Below, one piece after another: positions 51,480-60,442 of a stretch of 64,000 nucleotides of DNA. The notes under the pieces were generated by a model that was not told where the DNA came from, ran no database searches, and worked only from the letters and a program-made list of their open reading frames with translations. Position numbers and translations under genes: made by a program. The stretch's first letter is position 1, and each line of letters starts with the position of its first letter. Source of the stretch: Fastidiosipila sanguinis (GTDB taxonomy: Bacteria > Bacillota > Clostridia > Saccharofermentanales > Fastidiosipilaceae); assembly GCF_002998295.1 (NCBI RefSeq), contig NZ_CP027226.1, positions 1,080,001 to 1,144,000 of the forward strand. The letters are read 5' to 3'.

Positions 51480-52118
51480 CTAATTCCTTTTACTCCACAG
51501 GCCCAAATCTTCTTCTCTAGCTTCTTTATTAAAATCTCTTAAAAACTTATGATATTTGACATCTGGCGGGAAGGTAACCAATTTTGCATAACCATCTGCT
51601 AGCAATTTTGCATTTACCATATGATTGGCTAAATCAGTTTTTGTAATATTATCGAAGTCAACATTATCTACTGCTGATTCCAACCAAACATATCTCAACA
51701 ATCTGTTGTATTGATCTCTGTCTGAAACATCTTTCTCTAGATAGACTGTTTTTCCATAAATTAAATCATGCAAATATTCACTTGCTTCTTCAGCGTAAAA
51801 TTCAGCTTCTCTAAACTCACTTGCCAATTCAGGAGCATCAACTCCAATAATTCTCAGTTTCTCAATCCTACCGTCAGCAAATTTGACATGCACAGTATCT
51901 CCATCCACATGCTTGACTACCTGAACTTTCTCTAAATTATTGCTGTCTAACTTGCTAGTGTTGGCTCTGTTATTGAATAAACTACTTACAGTTGGAATTA
52001 GAAAAGCTAATGCAATAATTATTACTGACACTATTTTGCTTTGATTATTAAAATTATTATGTTTTTGTGGTTTGTGCTTGGTTTTATAATTTACCTGAGG
52101 GCCTTTATAATTGTTCAT
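51480..52118 (-). CDS. Thermonuclease-family (SNase) protein with N-terminal membrane segment
   Basis: This 212-residue protein has a Lys/Asn-rich N-terminus, one membrane segment (about 29-47) and a staphylococcal-nuclease fold from about 62. VVKHVDGDTVHVKFADGR and LRIIGVDAPE carry the metal-binding Asp residues. YLEKDVSDRDQYNRLLRYVW has the catalytic Arg region, and LADGYAKLVTFPPD follows. It is predicted to be a membrane-tethered or secreted nuclease that degrades extracellular nucleic acid. It is monocistronic, and the divergently oriented transporter gene begins 207 bases away. Confidence 0.88.
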   Translation of the reverse strand: MNNYKGPQVNYKTKHKPQKHNNFNNQSKIVSVIIIALAFLIPTVSSLFNNRANTSKLDSNNLEKVQVVKHVDGDTVHVKFADGRIEKLRIIGVDAPELASEFREAEFYAEEASEYLHDLIYGKTVYLEKDVSDRDQYNRLLRYVWLESAVDNVDFDNITKTDLANHMVNAKLLADGYAKLVTFPPDVKYHKFLRDFNKEAREEDLGLWSKRN

Positions 52119-52324
52119 TACATATACTCCAATATATTTATTTACTCAAATTTAAGTATATCAAATATCAAATAGTCATAGATTTTCAGATGGAGTTAAT
52201 TTGCATCCTTACTACTGTTCTCAACGAAAATATTAATAAATCATGAACATTAAAATTCATATTATGCTACACTTGTTGGAAGCATTTAGAAGCAGTACAA
52301 CGTATCTGCTTTTTAGGAGGAAAT

Positions 52325-53719
52325 ATGAACGAAAACAAAGACAAATTTTCATCCAACTTTGGATTTCTGATGGCATCAATAGGTTCGGCAGTTGGTTTAG
52401 GTAATATATGGGGATTCCCTTATAAAATGGGAATGAACGGGGGGTTCACCTTTCTTATAGTTTATCTACTACTTGTTTTCACCGTGGGTCTTCCATTGAT
52501 GATGGGAGAAATTGCCTTGGGTAGGAAAAGTGAAAAAGGTGCAATCCAAGCATACAAAACTTTTTCTCCAAAATTTAAATTTGTTGGTTGGTTTAATGTA
52601 ATCGCTCCTTTCCTACTATTATGTTTTTATGTTGTTTTTGGTGGTTATATTCTTAAATATCTAATAGCAAATTTAAAAAACTTATTCTCAGCTGGTTCCT
52701 CAAAAATAGCTGTTACTCATACTGGAGCTTTTTTTGAAGAGTTCATATCTGCCGGAACAGAACCAATGATTTATGCTTGGATTTTCCTTGCAGTTACATT
52801 AATTATAGTTTCCCTGGGTGTATCTGGTGGTATTGAGAAGTTCTCAAATTTTGCAATGCCTACACTAACTATTATGTTAATAATAATTGTAATTCGTGCC
52901 TGTACTTTAGAAGGTGCCGGAGAAGGTTTAAAATTTATATTCAAACCTGACGTTTCAAAATTTGAAGGCCTAGGTTTCTTAGAAGTTTTTGCCGCAGCTG
53001 GAAGTCAAATGTTCTTCTCTTTGTCATTATCATCAGGAGCGATAATTGCTTATGGATCTTACTTAAGCAAAAATAGCAATATTGAGAAAAATGCGGCTAT
53101 AATAACATTATCTGACGCCATAATTTCTATATTTGCTGCCTTAGCTGTCATGCCTGCAGTTTTCGCTTTTGGACTAGAGCCACAAGCCGGTCCTGGTTTA
53201 TTATTTGTATCCTTGCAAGCTGTTTTTAATGACATGGGAACTACTGGCCCACTATTTGCTAGCATTTTCTATCTACTTGTATTATTTGCTGCTTTGACTT
53301 CATCAATAGCTATGACAGAAGGTTTCTTATCCTCAATTCTAGATGCACAAGTAGCTCGTGGCAAAAAGCCTAACCGTAAATTAGTTTCTGCATTGGTTTA
53401 CCTTGCAACTGTATTAGGATCTAGTTTGATTTCATATGATGCATTAGGTAATTCAAACTTACATCATCCATTTGGATTATCTACTTGGTTAGACTTTTTT
53501 GATCTTCTAGCCGAGGGAATTTTAATGCCTTTAGGTGGCTTATGTTTAGCAATTATGCTTGGCTGGTTTTACCCAACATCTTTAGATGATGAATATGCTC
53601 AAGGAAGTAAGTTCAAGAGCAAAAACCTCTACAGATTCTGTATTAGATATATTGCTCCACCAGTTTTATTATTAATAGTTATAGTTCAATTAAATGCATT
53701 CTTTGGATTTATCTCTTAG
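52325..53719 (+). CDS. Sodium-dependent transporter (NSS/SNF family)
   Basis: This 464-residue protein has 11-12 membrane segments and family motifs in order. The unwound TM1 sodium/substrate site is GSAVGLGNIWGFPYKMGMNGG. LPLMMGEIALGRKSEKGAI follows, then FFSLSLSSGAIIAYGSYLSK (TM6 region) and LTSSIAMTEGFLSS (TM8). It imports an amino acid or related compound with sodium. Bacterial members carry tryptophan, tyrosine, methionine or alanine; which one cannot be read here. TTAGGAGG precedes the ATG. A terminator shared with pdxS follows. Confidence 0.92.
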   Translation: MNENKDKFSSNFGFLMASIGSAVGLGNIWGFPYKMGMNGGFTFLIVYLLLVFTVGLPLMMGEIALGRKSEKGAIQAYKTFSPKFKFVGWFNVIAPFLLLCFYVVFGGYILKYLIANLKNLFSAGSSKIAVTHTGAFFEEFISAGTEPMIYAWIFLAVTLIIVSLGVSGGIEKFSNFAMPTLTIMLIIIVIRACTLEGAGEGLKFIFKPDVSKFEGLGFLEVFAAAGSQMFFSLSLSSGAIIAYGSYLSKNSNIEKNAAIITLSDAIISIFAALAVMPAVFAFGLEPQAGPGLLFVSLQAVFNDMGTTGPLFASIFYLLVLFAALTSSIAMTEGFLSSILDAQVARGKKPNRKLVSALVYLATVLGSSLISYDALGNSNLHHPFGLSTWLDFFDLLAEGILMPLGGLCLAIMLGWFYPTSLDDEYAQGSKFKSKNLYRFCIRYIAPPVLLLIVIVQLNAFFGFIS

Positions 53720-53767
53720 TTAAACTATAATATAGTTAAATCAACTGCATCTCTAAAACAAATAAAA

Positions 53768-53795
53768 AGCCTGAATAATTTATATTATTCAGGCT
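53768..53795. terminator. Bidirectional terminator between the NSS transporter and pdxS genes
   Basis: AGCCTGAATAAT pairs perfectly with ATTATTCAGGCT, flanked by A and T runs, between convergent genes. Confidence 0.9.
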
Positions 53796-53832
53796 AAATT
53801 TATGTCTAATATGTTTGTAAGTTGAGTATTAA

Positions 53833-54702
53833 CTATATACCTCTGTTTGCCATCAAGACCTCAATCTCATCTTCATTTAAGCCAACCATAGCTTCACCTA
53901 AATCTTCAGATAATGCAGCGATCTTATCGAAGTCAAATGGATTTTTAACTGTTTCAACAATTGCTTTCGCACGTTTAACAGGATTACCTGACTTGAAGAT
54001 ACCTGAACCAACGAACACACCTTCTGCTCCAAGATGAACCATTAAGCAAGCATCAGCTGGAGTAGCTACACCACCTGCTGAGAAGTTAAGTACTGGCAAT
54101 CTCTTGTGGTCATGAACATATTTAAGCAATTCATAAGGTACACCTAGTTCTTTTGCCTCATTGTAAAGCTCATCTTCACGTGCAGCTGCAATTCTAGCAA
54201 TATCGCTGTTGATCATACGCATATGACTTACCGCTTGAACTACGTCACCTGTACCAGCTTCACCCTTAGTTCTAATCATTGCAGCACCCTCGTTGATACG
54301 ACGCAAAGCTTCTCCCAAGTTTCTTGCACCACAAACAAATGGTGTATTAAATTTCTTTTTGTCAATGTGATAAATATTATCTGCAGGAGAAAGGACTTCA
54401 CTTTCATCAATAAAATCAATATTGATCGCTTCTAGTAGTCTTGCCTCAATAAAATGACCAATACGGCATTTAGCCATTACAGGAATGCTAACAGCATCTT
54501 GGATCTCTTTGATCATCTTTGGATCACTCATTCTTGAGACTCCACCTGCAGCTCTAATATCAGCTGGAATACGTTCTAGTGCCATAACAGCAGCAGCACC
54601 TGCTTCTTCTGCTATTTTAGCTTGTTCTGGTGTAGTAACGTCCATGATTACCCCACCCTTTAGTTTATTCATTAATTCTTCTAATTTCTTATCTTGATAC
54701 AT
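53833..54702 (-). CDS. pdxS: Pyridoxal 5'-phosphate synthase subunit PdxS
   Basis: This 289-residue PdxS/SNZ subunit builds PLP from ribose 5-phosphate, glyceraldehyde 3-phosphate and ammonia. The Schiff-base Lys78 lies in VMAKCRIGH. The second Lys is in [46 protein letters not shown] forms the phosphate site. The length and sequence are highly conserved. Its glutaminase partner PdxT, usually the next gene, is absent; the neighbours are an ABC-F gene and the NSS transporter gene. PdxT must be elsewhere, or ammonia is used directly. Confidence 0.95.
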   Translation of the reverse strand: MYQDKKLEELMNKLKGGVIMDVTTPEQAKIAEEAGAAAVMALERIPADIRAAGGVSRMSDPKMIKEIQDAVSIPVMAKCRIGHFIEARLLEAINIDFIDESEVLSPADNIYHIDKKKFNTPFVCGARNLGEALRRINEGAAMIRTKGEAGTGDVVQAVSHMRMINSDIARIAAAREDELYNEAKELGVPYELLKYVHDHKRLPVLNFSAGGVATPADACLMVHLGAEGVFVGSGIFKSGNPVKRAKAIVETVKNPFDFDKIAALSEDLGEAMVGLNEDEIEVLMANRGI

Positions 54703-54874
54703 TGTGTTTCCTCTTTTCTATTTCTTTTCTCTCTTCTCTTTAAACATCTGCAATAATCTTATTGCAAAATTCATTCCCTATTGAATCCTATCCTATTATA
54801 GCAATTATTTCGTCGTTATTATACTCCTCTAAATTACTAAATGAATATAGTTTTTTGTTTTAATATTTCATTGC

Positions 54875-56398
54875 CTATCTTACCCTATGCAATCCATCTG
54901 CATCTAATTCGTAGACTTTCGAAAACACCTCATTTATAAACCGTCTGTCATGTGAAACTGCAATAATACAACCACTATAATTACTCAAGGCCTCGATAAT
55001 CTCTGGTTGTGATAATGGTGAAAGATTTCTCGTAGGTTCATCAAGAACTAGAACTTCGGCTTTATCCATAATCATTTTTGTAAAAAACACTTTCGCTTTT
55101 TGACCACCAGATAATTTACCAATTTCACGCAACATATCCTCTCGTTTAAACTTAAGACTACCTAAAATAGTCGATATTTCTGTATGTTCAGACTTGGTAC
55201 CATTTGAAGCCAAAAAATCAATAGCGTTGCTATCATAGTCTATAAGTTCTTCGTAGTTTTGTGGCATATAACCCACCTTCAAATTCAAGTTTCTTAGTTT
55301 ATCAATCAAGGTCTTAAGTAATGTAGATTTTCCGGCTCCATTTTTCCCTATAATACATAATTTTTCTGGACCTATAATTTCTAAATTTATATTTCTTGCT
55401 AAAACTTTTTTACCTGCTCGCAACTCTGGTAAAGAAATATCTAGAATAACCTTTCCATTTGGAACAATGATCTCATCATCAAACTTTATATCTATAGCTT
55501 CTTCATAGTCAGGAACTTTGGTAAGTCTACTTTGTTCTTTACTCATATTTCTTTCCATAGACTTAACCGAACGCATTTTATCTTTTAAATTTTTGCCCTC
55601 TATATCATTTTTTGTGCCTCTTAAAGCATGCTGCACTGAGTCATGCAATCTTCTAAACCTTTCTTGCTTCTTAGAAAACTCTTCTTGTTCCTTATTAGCT
55701 CTTTTTGTCTCATTCTCAATAAAAATATCTCTGTTATTAACATAGTCATTATATCTGCTGTTAACAATAGTATGCTTAACCTGAGTCCGTCTGTAGATCA
55801 ACTCCAAATGAACAATACGGTTTGCAACATTACTTAGTAATTCATTATCATGTGACACAAATATTAAGGGTATATCAAGCTCTTGCATAAATCTTTCCAA
55901 CCACTGCACAGACTCAAGATCCAAGTCATTACTAGGTTCATCTAAGAGCAAAAGTGTTGGTTGTTTTAGCATTTCTACTAAGAGCAGAAATTTAATTTTC
56001 TCTCCACCCGATAAAGTACCTAACAGCACTTCGCTGGCTATTAGACTTTCGTCCAATGATATTTCACTTAACAATCTATAAAACAAGTTGTAATCGAAGT
56101 AGGTGGTATCGATCGTGCTATGCAGATAATCCAAGGTCGAAGTTTCATAATACTCATCAGCAAGAGTCTGTGGTAAATATCCAATAATCTCATTGTTGCT
56201 TGAAACCTCTCCCCTTATAGCACAAAACTCCTCTACCTCCTCAGGCCTTGCAATAGTTTTGAGAAGTATTGATTTACCATTACCTTCTTCACCAATCAAA
56301 GCAAGTTTATCCCCTTCTCCAATATTTAAAGAAAAATCCTCAAACAAAACTCTATTATCTTCACGCAAAATTATTGTTAAATTTTTAATTTGTAACAT
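54875..56398 (-). CDS. ABC-F family ATP-binding protein
   Basis: This 507-residue protein has two ABC domains and no membrane segments. Walker A motifs are GEEGNGKS and GKNGAGKST, signatures are LSGGEKIKF and LSGGQKAKV, and Walker B motifs are LLLLDEPSNDLD and VLVLDEPTRNLS. A charged helical linker of about 85 residues (about 205-290) matches the P-site tRNA-interaction motif region of ABC-F proteins. These proteins act on the ribosome; several give resistance to macrolides, lincosamides or pleuromutilins, others are housekeeping. The first Walker A is slightly atypical (GEEGNGKSI). The 5' leader holds a small terminator-like hairpin, which favours inducible control and a resistance-type role. 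Confidence 0.88.
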   Translation of the reverse strand: MLQIKNLTIILREDNRVLFEDFSLNIGEGDKLALIGEEGNGKSILLKTIARPEEVEEFCAIRGEVSSNNEIIGYLPQTLADEYYETSTLDYLHSTIDTTYFDYNLFYRLLSEISLDESLIASEVLLGTLSGGEKIKFLLLVEMLKQPTLLLLDEPSNDLDLESVQWLERFMQELDIPLIFVSHDNELLSNVANRIVHLELIYRRTQVKHTIVNSRYNDYVNNRDIFIENETKRANKEQEEFSKKQERFRRLHDSVQHALRGTKNDIEGKNLKDKMRSVKSMERNMSKEQSRLTKVPDYEEAIDIKFDDEIIVPNGKVILDISLPELRAGKKVLARNINLEIIGPEKLCIIGKNGAGKSTLLKTLIDKLRNLNLKVGYMPQNYEELIDYDSNAIDFLASNGTKSEHTEISTILGSLKFKREDMLREIGKLSGGQKAKVFFTKMIMDKAEVLVLDEPTRNLSPLSQPEIIEALSNYSGCIIAVSHDRRFINEVFSKVYELDADGLHRVR

Positions 56399-56570
56399 AA
56401 ACCCTCCATATGTTCATATACAAGGATGTATGCCATAACAGAAATAAAACTGCTAGTTAGATTCTTCATAATAAAAAGCAGACATTAAAACATTTAAAAC
56501 AGAAATGAAATAATAAATTTCACAATATGGCATACAAAAAACTAACCCAAACGGGTAATCAACAGTACTA
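56399..56570 (-). promoter_or_regulatory. Structured 5' leader of the ABC-F gene, possible attenuator
   Basis: On the minus strand a short hairpin ACCC-GTTT-GGGT is followed by TTAGTTTTTTG. Next comes GTATGCCATA, whose complement TATGGCATAC occurs about 95 bases later, close to the ABC-F start, so alternative folds are possible. A 26-codon frame (56533-56453, beginning MPYCEIYYF) lies between them but lacks a good ribosome binding site. The arrangement recalls antibiotic-responsive attenuators of ABC-F genes. Confidence 0.45.
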
Positions 56571-56701
56571 AAAAAATCTCCATATTGCTTATTTATTCAC
56601 TATTACACTTCTCCTTGAAATTAATTTCTTACAGAATTATAACACAAAAAAAGAAGAGAACAAAAAAGAATAGTAAATATTCTTTTTGCCCCCTAATTTT
56701 T
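56571..56701. other. Short A-rich gap upstream of the ABC-F leader
   Basis: No gene is seen; poly-A stretches occur near 56645-56680. The promoter of the ABC-F transcript should be here, but I could not define it. Confidence 0.4.
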
Positions 56702-57232
56702 TCAAATAAACAAATACCTCCTAGATATCATTTTCTGTATATCCTCACTATCCACATCTATTTTCTCAGTAACAAGCATTAAATATTTATGAAGCATCTC
56801 TATATCTTCTCGGTCCATGCATAAAGATAAATAATTAGCTGTCAGACCCCCATTCCAAAAGCTTACTCTCAAATCCATTATAATATCTTGTATAGGATCT
56901 GCTTCCGGGCTAATATATAAAAGGTTAGGATCATCTCTTACATCTCTTTTTGGGTACAAAATAAATTCTATATCTGGCTCTGCAAATCCTAATACTGCTG
57001 CATTCATAAATTCATCATTTAAAAATCTTGATAAAGCAGATTGCAAATCATCAACCTCATCTGACAAAAGTAATTGTTGTCTATCCACTACATAATCTAA
57101 CCATTCGCCTGATTGGTAATTCATAGAAACATTACACCAGTCTTCAGGGTAGTCACTTCTATCTTCAAGTTGAGTATAATTGGTAATCTCCAACTGAAAA
57201 TTAATACCATCCAAGTCGAGTTTCAACCACAT
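56702..57232 (-). CDS. WapI-like immunity-type protein (tentative)
   Basis: This 176-residue acidic cytoplasmic protein begins MWLKLDLDGINFQLEI. YPEDWCNVSMNYQSGEW follows, then an LLLSDEVDDLQSALSRFL helix and FAEPDIEFILYPK. This order resembles WapI-type immunity proteins that neutralise contact-dependent toxins, but I assign it only tentatively. I chose the ATG at 57232, with GGAGGG 6 bases upstream; the longer reading from 57307 has no such site. No toxin gene adjoins it, so it would be an orphan immunity gene. A tRNA-Cys gene and its terminator lie just upstream on the same strand. Confidence 0.5.
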   Translation of the reverse strand: MWLKLDLDGINFQLEITNYTQLEDRSDYPEDWCNVSMNYQSGEWLDYVVDRQQLLLSDEVDDLQSALSRFLNDEFMNAAVLGFAEPDIEFILYPKRDVRDDPNLLYISPEADPIQDIIMDLRVSFWNGGLTANYLSLCMDREDIEMLHKYLMLVTEKIDVDSEDIQKMISRRYLFI

Positions 57233-57284
57233 ATAATGCCCTCCAAATTTACTTGTTCTGAAATAATAAGATAATAATATAGTA

Positions 57285-57318
57285 AAAGAAAAACCCATAA
57301 CCATCAAGGTTATGGGTT
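57285..57318 (-). terminator. Terminator of tRNA-Cys
   Basis: AACCCATAACC and GGTTATGGGTT form a perfect 11-bp stem with a 5-base loop, followed by TTTCTTTT. Confidence 0.92.
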
Positions 57319-57322
57319 ATAT

Positions 57323-57397
<75 letters not shown>

Positions 57398-57416
57398 AAA
57401 ATAATCATTTAAAATA

Positions 57417-57447
57417 AAAGAGTCGAAGCTAGCTGCTCCGACTCTTT
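57417..57447 (-). terminator. Terminator of the Met-Glu-Gly tRNA unit
   Basis: AAAGAGTCG pairs with CGACTCTTT and TTATTTT follows, immediately after tRNA-Gly and before tRNA-Cys. Readthrough or a separate promoter must serve tRNA-Cys. Confidence 0.8.
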
Positions 57448-57522
57448 GGAGCGGGATAAGGGACTCGAACCCTCAGCTTTCACCATGGCAAGGTGACACT
57501 CTACCAATTGAGTTAATCCCGC
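57447..57522 (-). tRNA. tRNA-Gly (GCC), CCA encoded
   Basis: The acceptor is GCGGGAT/ATCCCGC, the anticodon loop is TTGCCAT with GCC, and the T-arm is GAGGGTTCGAGTCCCTT, followed by TCCA. Confidence 0.94.
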
Positions 57523-57586
57523 AGATTGTAGAAAAATTATACTACATTATTCTACAATTATCAATTATTAACTTTAAAGTTAATGT

Positions 57587-57661
57587 TGGTGACCCGTACG
57601 GGAATCGAACCCGTGACTCCACCGTGAAAGGGTGATGTCTTAACCTCTTGACCAACGGGCC
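57587..57661 (-). tRNA. tRNA-Glu (TTC), CCA encoded
   Basis: The acceptor is GGCCCGT/ACGGGTC, the anticodon loop is CTTTCAC with TTC, and the T-arm is CGGGTTCGATTCCCG, followed by ACCA. Confidence 0.94.
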
Positions 57662-57666
57662 AAATT

Positions 57667-57742
57667 TGGTAGCGGTAATTGGATTTGAACCAACGACACT
57701 TCGGGTATGAACCGAATGCTCTAGCCACTGAGCTATACCGCC
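57667..57742 (-). tRNA. tRNA-Met (CAT, elongator), CCA encoded
   Basis: The acceptor is GGCGGTA/TACCGCT. The anticodon loop TTCATAC in CGGTTCATACCCG is typical of Gram-positive elongator tRNA-Met. Tail ACCA. It is the first gene of the tRNA unit. Confidence 0.9.
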
Positions 57743-57796
57743 ATATCTACCAGCAGTTAACTTCAGAATCCGCTGCCGTTTGAACAGTGCCGATAT

Positions 57797-57825
57797 ATAT
57801 TACCAATACTGTTATAACTTGTCAA
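57797..57825 (-). promoter_or_regulatory. Promoter of the tRNA unit
   Basis: TTGACA and TAATAT are separated by 17 bases on the minus strand, about 50 bases before tRNA-Met. Confidence 0.85.
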
Positions 57826-57903
57826 ACGCTTTTTCTAAAAATTTTACTATATTCTGGTAAATATTTTTAACCAATTAAATGCTTATAAAAGAGTAAAAAT
57901 TAA

Positions 57904-58278
57904 TTACTTAATTTCAACTTTAGCGCCTACTTCTTCAAGTTTTGCCTTGATGTCTTCAGCTTCTTCTTTTTCTACATCTTCTTTAATTACGCTTGGTACT
58001 CCATCAACTAATTCCTTAGCTTCTTTTAGACCCAAGCCTGTAATTTCACGAACAACTTTAATAACTTTAATCTTAGAGTCACCAAAGTCTGTCATTGTTA
58101 CAGTAAATTCTGTTTGTTCTTCTGCTGCTGCACCACCTGCTGCTCCTGGAGCTGCTACTGCAACTGCTGCTGCTGAAACACCAAATTCTTCTTCGATTGT
58201 TTCAACTAATTCGTTTAGTTCAATTACGTTTAATTCTTTAATAGAATCTAAAATACTTGTAATTTTTTCACTTGCCAT
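57904..58278 (-). CDS. rplL: 50S ribosomal protein L7/L12
   Basis: This 124-residue stalk protein has an N-terminal dimerisation helix region ([25 protein letters not shown]), an Ala/Gly hinge ([19 protein letters not shown]) and the C-terminal factor-binding domain ([27 protein letters not shown]). It recruits elongation factors to the ribosome. It lies 18 bases after rplJ and shares its L10-leader control. Only a weak, AT-rich stem-loop follows. Confidence 0.98.
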   Translation of the reverse strand: MASEKITSILDSIKELNVIELNELVETIEEEFGVSAAAVAVAAPGAAGGAAAEEQTEFTVTMTDFGDSKIKVIKVVREITGLGLKEAKELVDGVPSVIKEDVEKEEAEDIKAKLEEVGAKVEIK

Positions 58279-58296
58279 TTTATATTCCTCCTAAAA

Positions 58297-58986
58297 TTAT
58301 TCAGCGTTATCTTCTGCTGTTTCTTCTGCATCTGCAGATTCTTTTTCTTCTTTATTTTCTTCAGTAGCCTCTACTGCTTCTTCAGTAGTTTCTGCTTCAG
58401 CTTCTACTTTTTCTTCTGTAGCTTCTACCTTTTCTTCAACATCAGCTGTATCAGCTTTTACTTCTACTACATCAGCTGCTGTTTCAGCTCCTTGTTCTGT
58501 AATTTTTTCAGAAAGAGCTTTACTTAACATTGCCAAGCGTGTGAATGGCCATGCAATACCTCTTGCTAAGCGTGCATGTAATTCTTCTACTGCTGGTACG
58601 TTTGCTAATGCGCTCAACTCACTTAGACTTAGTACAGCACCATCGCTTGCACCTGCTTTTAGTGAGTAAAGTTCTACTGATTTACTAAAATCGTTTAAAA
58701 CTTTTGCTGGAGCTACAACGTCATCACTATATGCAATAGCTGTTGGTCCAACAAATGAATCAGCTAATTCAGGCAAACCTGCTTCTTCAACTGCTCTTCT
58801 ACCTATATTGTTTTTTACAACTCTATAAGTAACACCAGCTTCACGTAATTTACCACGTAATTCTGTATCTTGAGCAACAGTTAAACCTAGATACTCTGCT
58901 AAAACAACAGTTTGAGCATTCTTAATTTCTTCTGCTAATTCTGCTACTTGAGCTTCTTTAACTTTTAGAATTTTATCACTAGCCAT
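58297..58986 (-). CDS. rplJ: 50S ribosomal protein L10 with long acidic C-terminal extension
   Basis: The first 170 residues are ordinary L10 (KEAQVAELAEEIKNAQTVVLAEYLGL; YRVVKNNIGRRAVEEAG), anchoring L7/L12 dimers through the C-terminal helix. An extra 55-60 residues of almost only Glu, Ala, Thr, Val and Lys follow (VEEKVEATEEKVEAEAETTEE and so on), giving 229 residues where about 165-175 is normal. The start has AAGGAGG 5 bases upstream. Expression is controlled by the L10 leader at 59040-59155 and the hairpin at 59012-59038. Confidence 0.97.
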   Translation of the reverse strand: MASDKILKVKEAQVAELAEEIKNAQTVVLAEYLGLTVAQDTELRGKLREAGVTYRVVKNNIGRRAVEEAGLPELADSFVGPTAIAYSDDVVAPAKVLNDFSKSVELYSLKAGASDGAVLSLSELSALANVPAVEELHARLARGIAWPFTRLAMLSKALSEKITEQGAETAADVVEVKADTADVEEKVEATEEKVEAEAETTEEAVEATEENKEEKESADAEETAEDNAE

Positions 58987-59004
58987 TTTTACCTCCTTAT
59001 ATTA

Positions 59005-59038
59005 TTAAAAAATCCTCATGCCCATAGGACATGAGGAT
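59005..59038 (-). terminator. Attenuator terminator in the rplJL leader
   Basis: ATCCTCATG pairs with CATGAGGAT around TCCTATGGG, followed by TTTTTTAA on the minus strand, 20 bases before the rplJ ribosome binding site. Confidence 0.85.
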
Positions 59039-59039
59039 A

Positions 59040-59155
59040 GAATCAAAATCAACAGCACATGAATTTAAAATTCTCTGGCTATACAGTTAGTTTCGATACT
59101 TACCTCGGTAGGAATAAGTTATGCTTTCGCTCCTACTGTCTCGGGCACTTGAGTA
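59040..59155 (-). ncRNA. Ribosomal protein L10 leader
   Basis: The RNA contains CCCGAGACAGTAGGAG and ATTCCTACCGAGGT, the paired segments of the kink-turn-bearing L10 leader that binds L10-L12. It lies between a promoter at 59155-59183 and the attenuator before rplJ. Confidence 0.85.
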
Positions 59156-59183
59156 TTATCTTTTATTATTTTTATTTTGTCAA
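59155..59183 (-). promoter_or_regulatory. Promoter of the rplJL leader transcript
   Basis: TTGACA and GATAAT are separated by 17 bases on the minus strand, in the gap after rplA. Confidence 0.85.
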
Positions 59184-59207
59184 GTAATTATTGAATACTT
59201 AACCTAA

Positions 59208-59888
59208 TTAGTTATTTAATAGTAATGATGGTCCCATTGCTGAGCAAACATATACTGATTTAATATATTGTCCTTTTGCTCCTGCTGGTTTAGCACGTAC
59301 TACTGCATCTTTTAGAGCGTTGAAGTTTTCTTCTAATTGCTCTGCTGAGAAAGAAGCTTTACCAATAACTGTATGCAAGATATTTGTTTTGTCCAAACGG
59401 AATTCAACTTTACCTGCTTTTAGTTCTTGAACTGCTGTCTCAACGTCAGCTGTAACTGTACCTGCTTTAGGGTTTGGCATTAAACCTTTAGGACCTAATA
59501 CACGTCCTAATCTACCAACTACACCCATCATATCTGGTGTTGCTACTATAACATCGAAGTCAAACCAGTTTTCTTTTTGAATTTTTTCAGCTAGATCATC
59601 ACCACCAACGAAGTCTGCACCAGCTGCTTTAGCTGCATCAGCTTGAGCACCTTGAGCAAATACTAAGATTTTTACATCTTTACCTGTACCGTGTGGCAAT
59701 ACTACTGTTCCACGAACTTGTTGATCTGCGTGTCTTGAGTCAACACCTAGTTTAACGTGTACTTCAATAGTTTCATCAAACTTACTTGTTGCTGTCTTTT
59801 TTACCAAATCAAAAGCTTCTGAAGCATCGTAACTATCTTGAGTTAGGAGTTCTAAAGCTGCTTGGTATCTTTTACCTTTTTTAGCCAT
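59208..59888 (-). CDS. rplA: 50S ribosomal protein L1
   Basis: This 226-residue L1 has the usual two-domain sequence ([43 protein letters not shown]; the C-terminal SAMGPSLLL). It binds 23S rRNA at the exit-side stalk and represses its own operon in many bacteria. It lies 4 bases after rplK. The next transcript (rplJL) has its own promoter. Confidence 0.98.
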   Translation of the reverse strand: MAKKGKRYQAALELLTQDSYDASEAFDLVKKTATSKFDETIEVHVKLGVDSRHADQQVRGTVVLPHGTGKDVKILVFAQGAQADAAKAAGADFVGGDDLAEKIQKENWFDFDVIVATPDMMGVVGRLGRVLGPKGLMPNPKAGTVTADVETAVQELKAGKVEFRLDKTNILHTVIGKASFSAEQLEENFNALKDAVVRAKPAGAKGQYIKSVYVCSAMGPSLLLNN

Positions 59889-59892
59889 ATTA

Positions 59893-60327
59893 TTACTCCT
59901 CTTCTTCTACTTTAATTCCCATGCTTCTAGCTGTACCTGCAACTAAGTTCATTGCTGCTTCAATGCTAGCTGCATTTGTATCTACCATTTTGGTTTCAGC
60001 TATTTCACGTAATTGTGCACGTGTAATTGTTGATACCTTTTCTGTTTTAGGATTACCTGATCCTTTTTGCAAATTCAAGGCTTTCTTCAACAATGTTGGA
60101 ACCGGTGGAGTTTTAGTTATAAAGGTATATGAAGCATCAGTATAAACAGTAATAACAACAGGTGTTAACATACCTGGTACTTGTTTAGCTGTCTTATCAT
60201 TAAACTCCTTTATAAATTGTGGTATTGAGATACCGTTTTGTCCTAAAACTGGTCCAACCGGTGGAGCTGCTGAAGCTTGTCCTGCAGGAATTTGCAATTT
60301 GACAATATTTTTAACTTTCTTGGCCAT
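59893..60327 (-). CDS. rplK: 50S ribosomal protein L11
   Basis: This 144-residue L11 contains [22 protein letters not shown] and the C-terminal rRNA-binding [15 protein letters not shown] chose the ATG at 60327 with GGGAGGTGG 3-4 bases upstream; the longer reading from 60384 adds 19 atypical residues. It forms the GTPase-associated centre with 23S rRNA. Operon order secE-nusG-rplK-rplA is the standard one. Confidence 0.97.
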   Translation of the reverse strand: MAKKVKNIVKLQIPAGQASAAPPVGPVLGQNGISIPQFIKEFNDKTAKQVPGMLTPVVITVYTDASYTFITKTPPVPTLLKKALNLQKGSGNPKTEKVSTITRAQLREIAETKMVDTNAASIEAAMNLVAGTARSMGIKVEEEE

Positions 60328-60442
60328 TCTGCCACCTCCCAATTTTTTTGAGAATTGCTTCTCATTTTTTATCTTGCTTTGCAAGATTTTAAGCTTTATT
60401 AATGTAAATAATTTACATTGCTTACTAATTTATATCCGTTAA

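Noticed and set aside
57841..57871. Strong terminator after rplL
   Set aside because: TTTAC/GTAAA is a 5-bp AT-rich stem only; termination there is possible but not convincing.
60328..60384. Longer L11 start
   Set aside because: It adds 19 residues unlike L11, and GGGAGGTGG lies just before the ATG at 60327.
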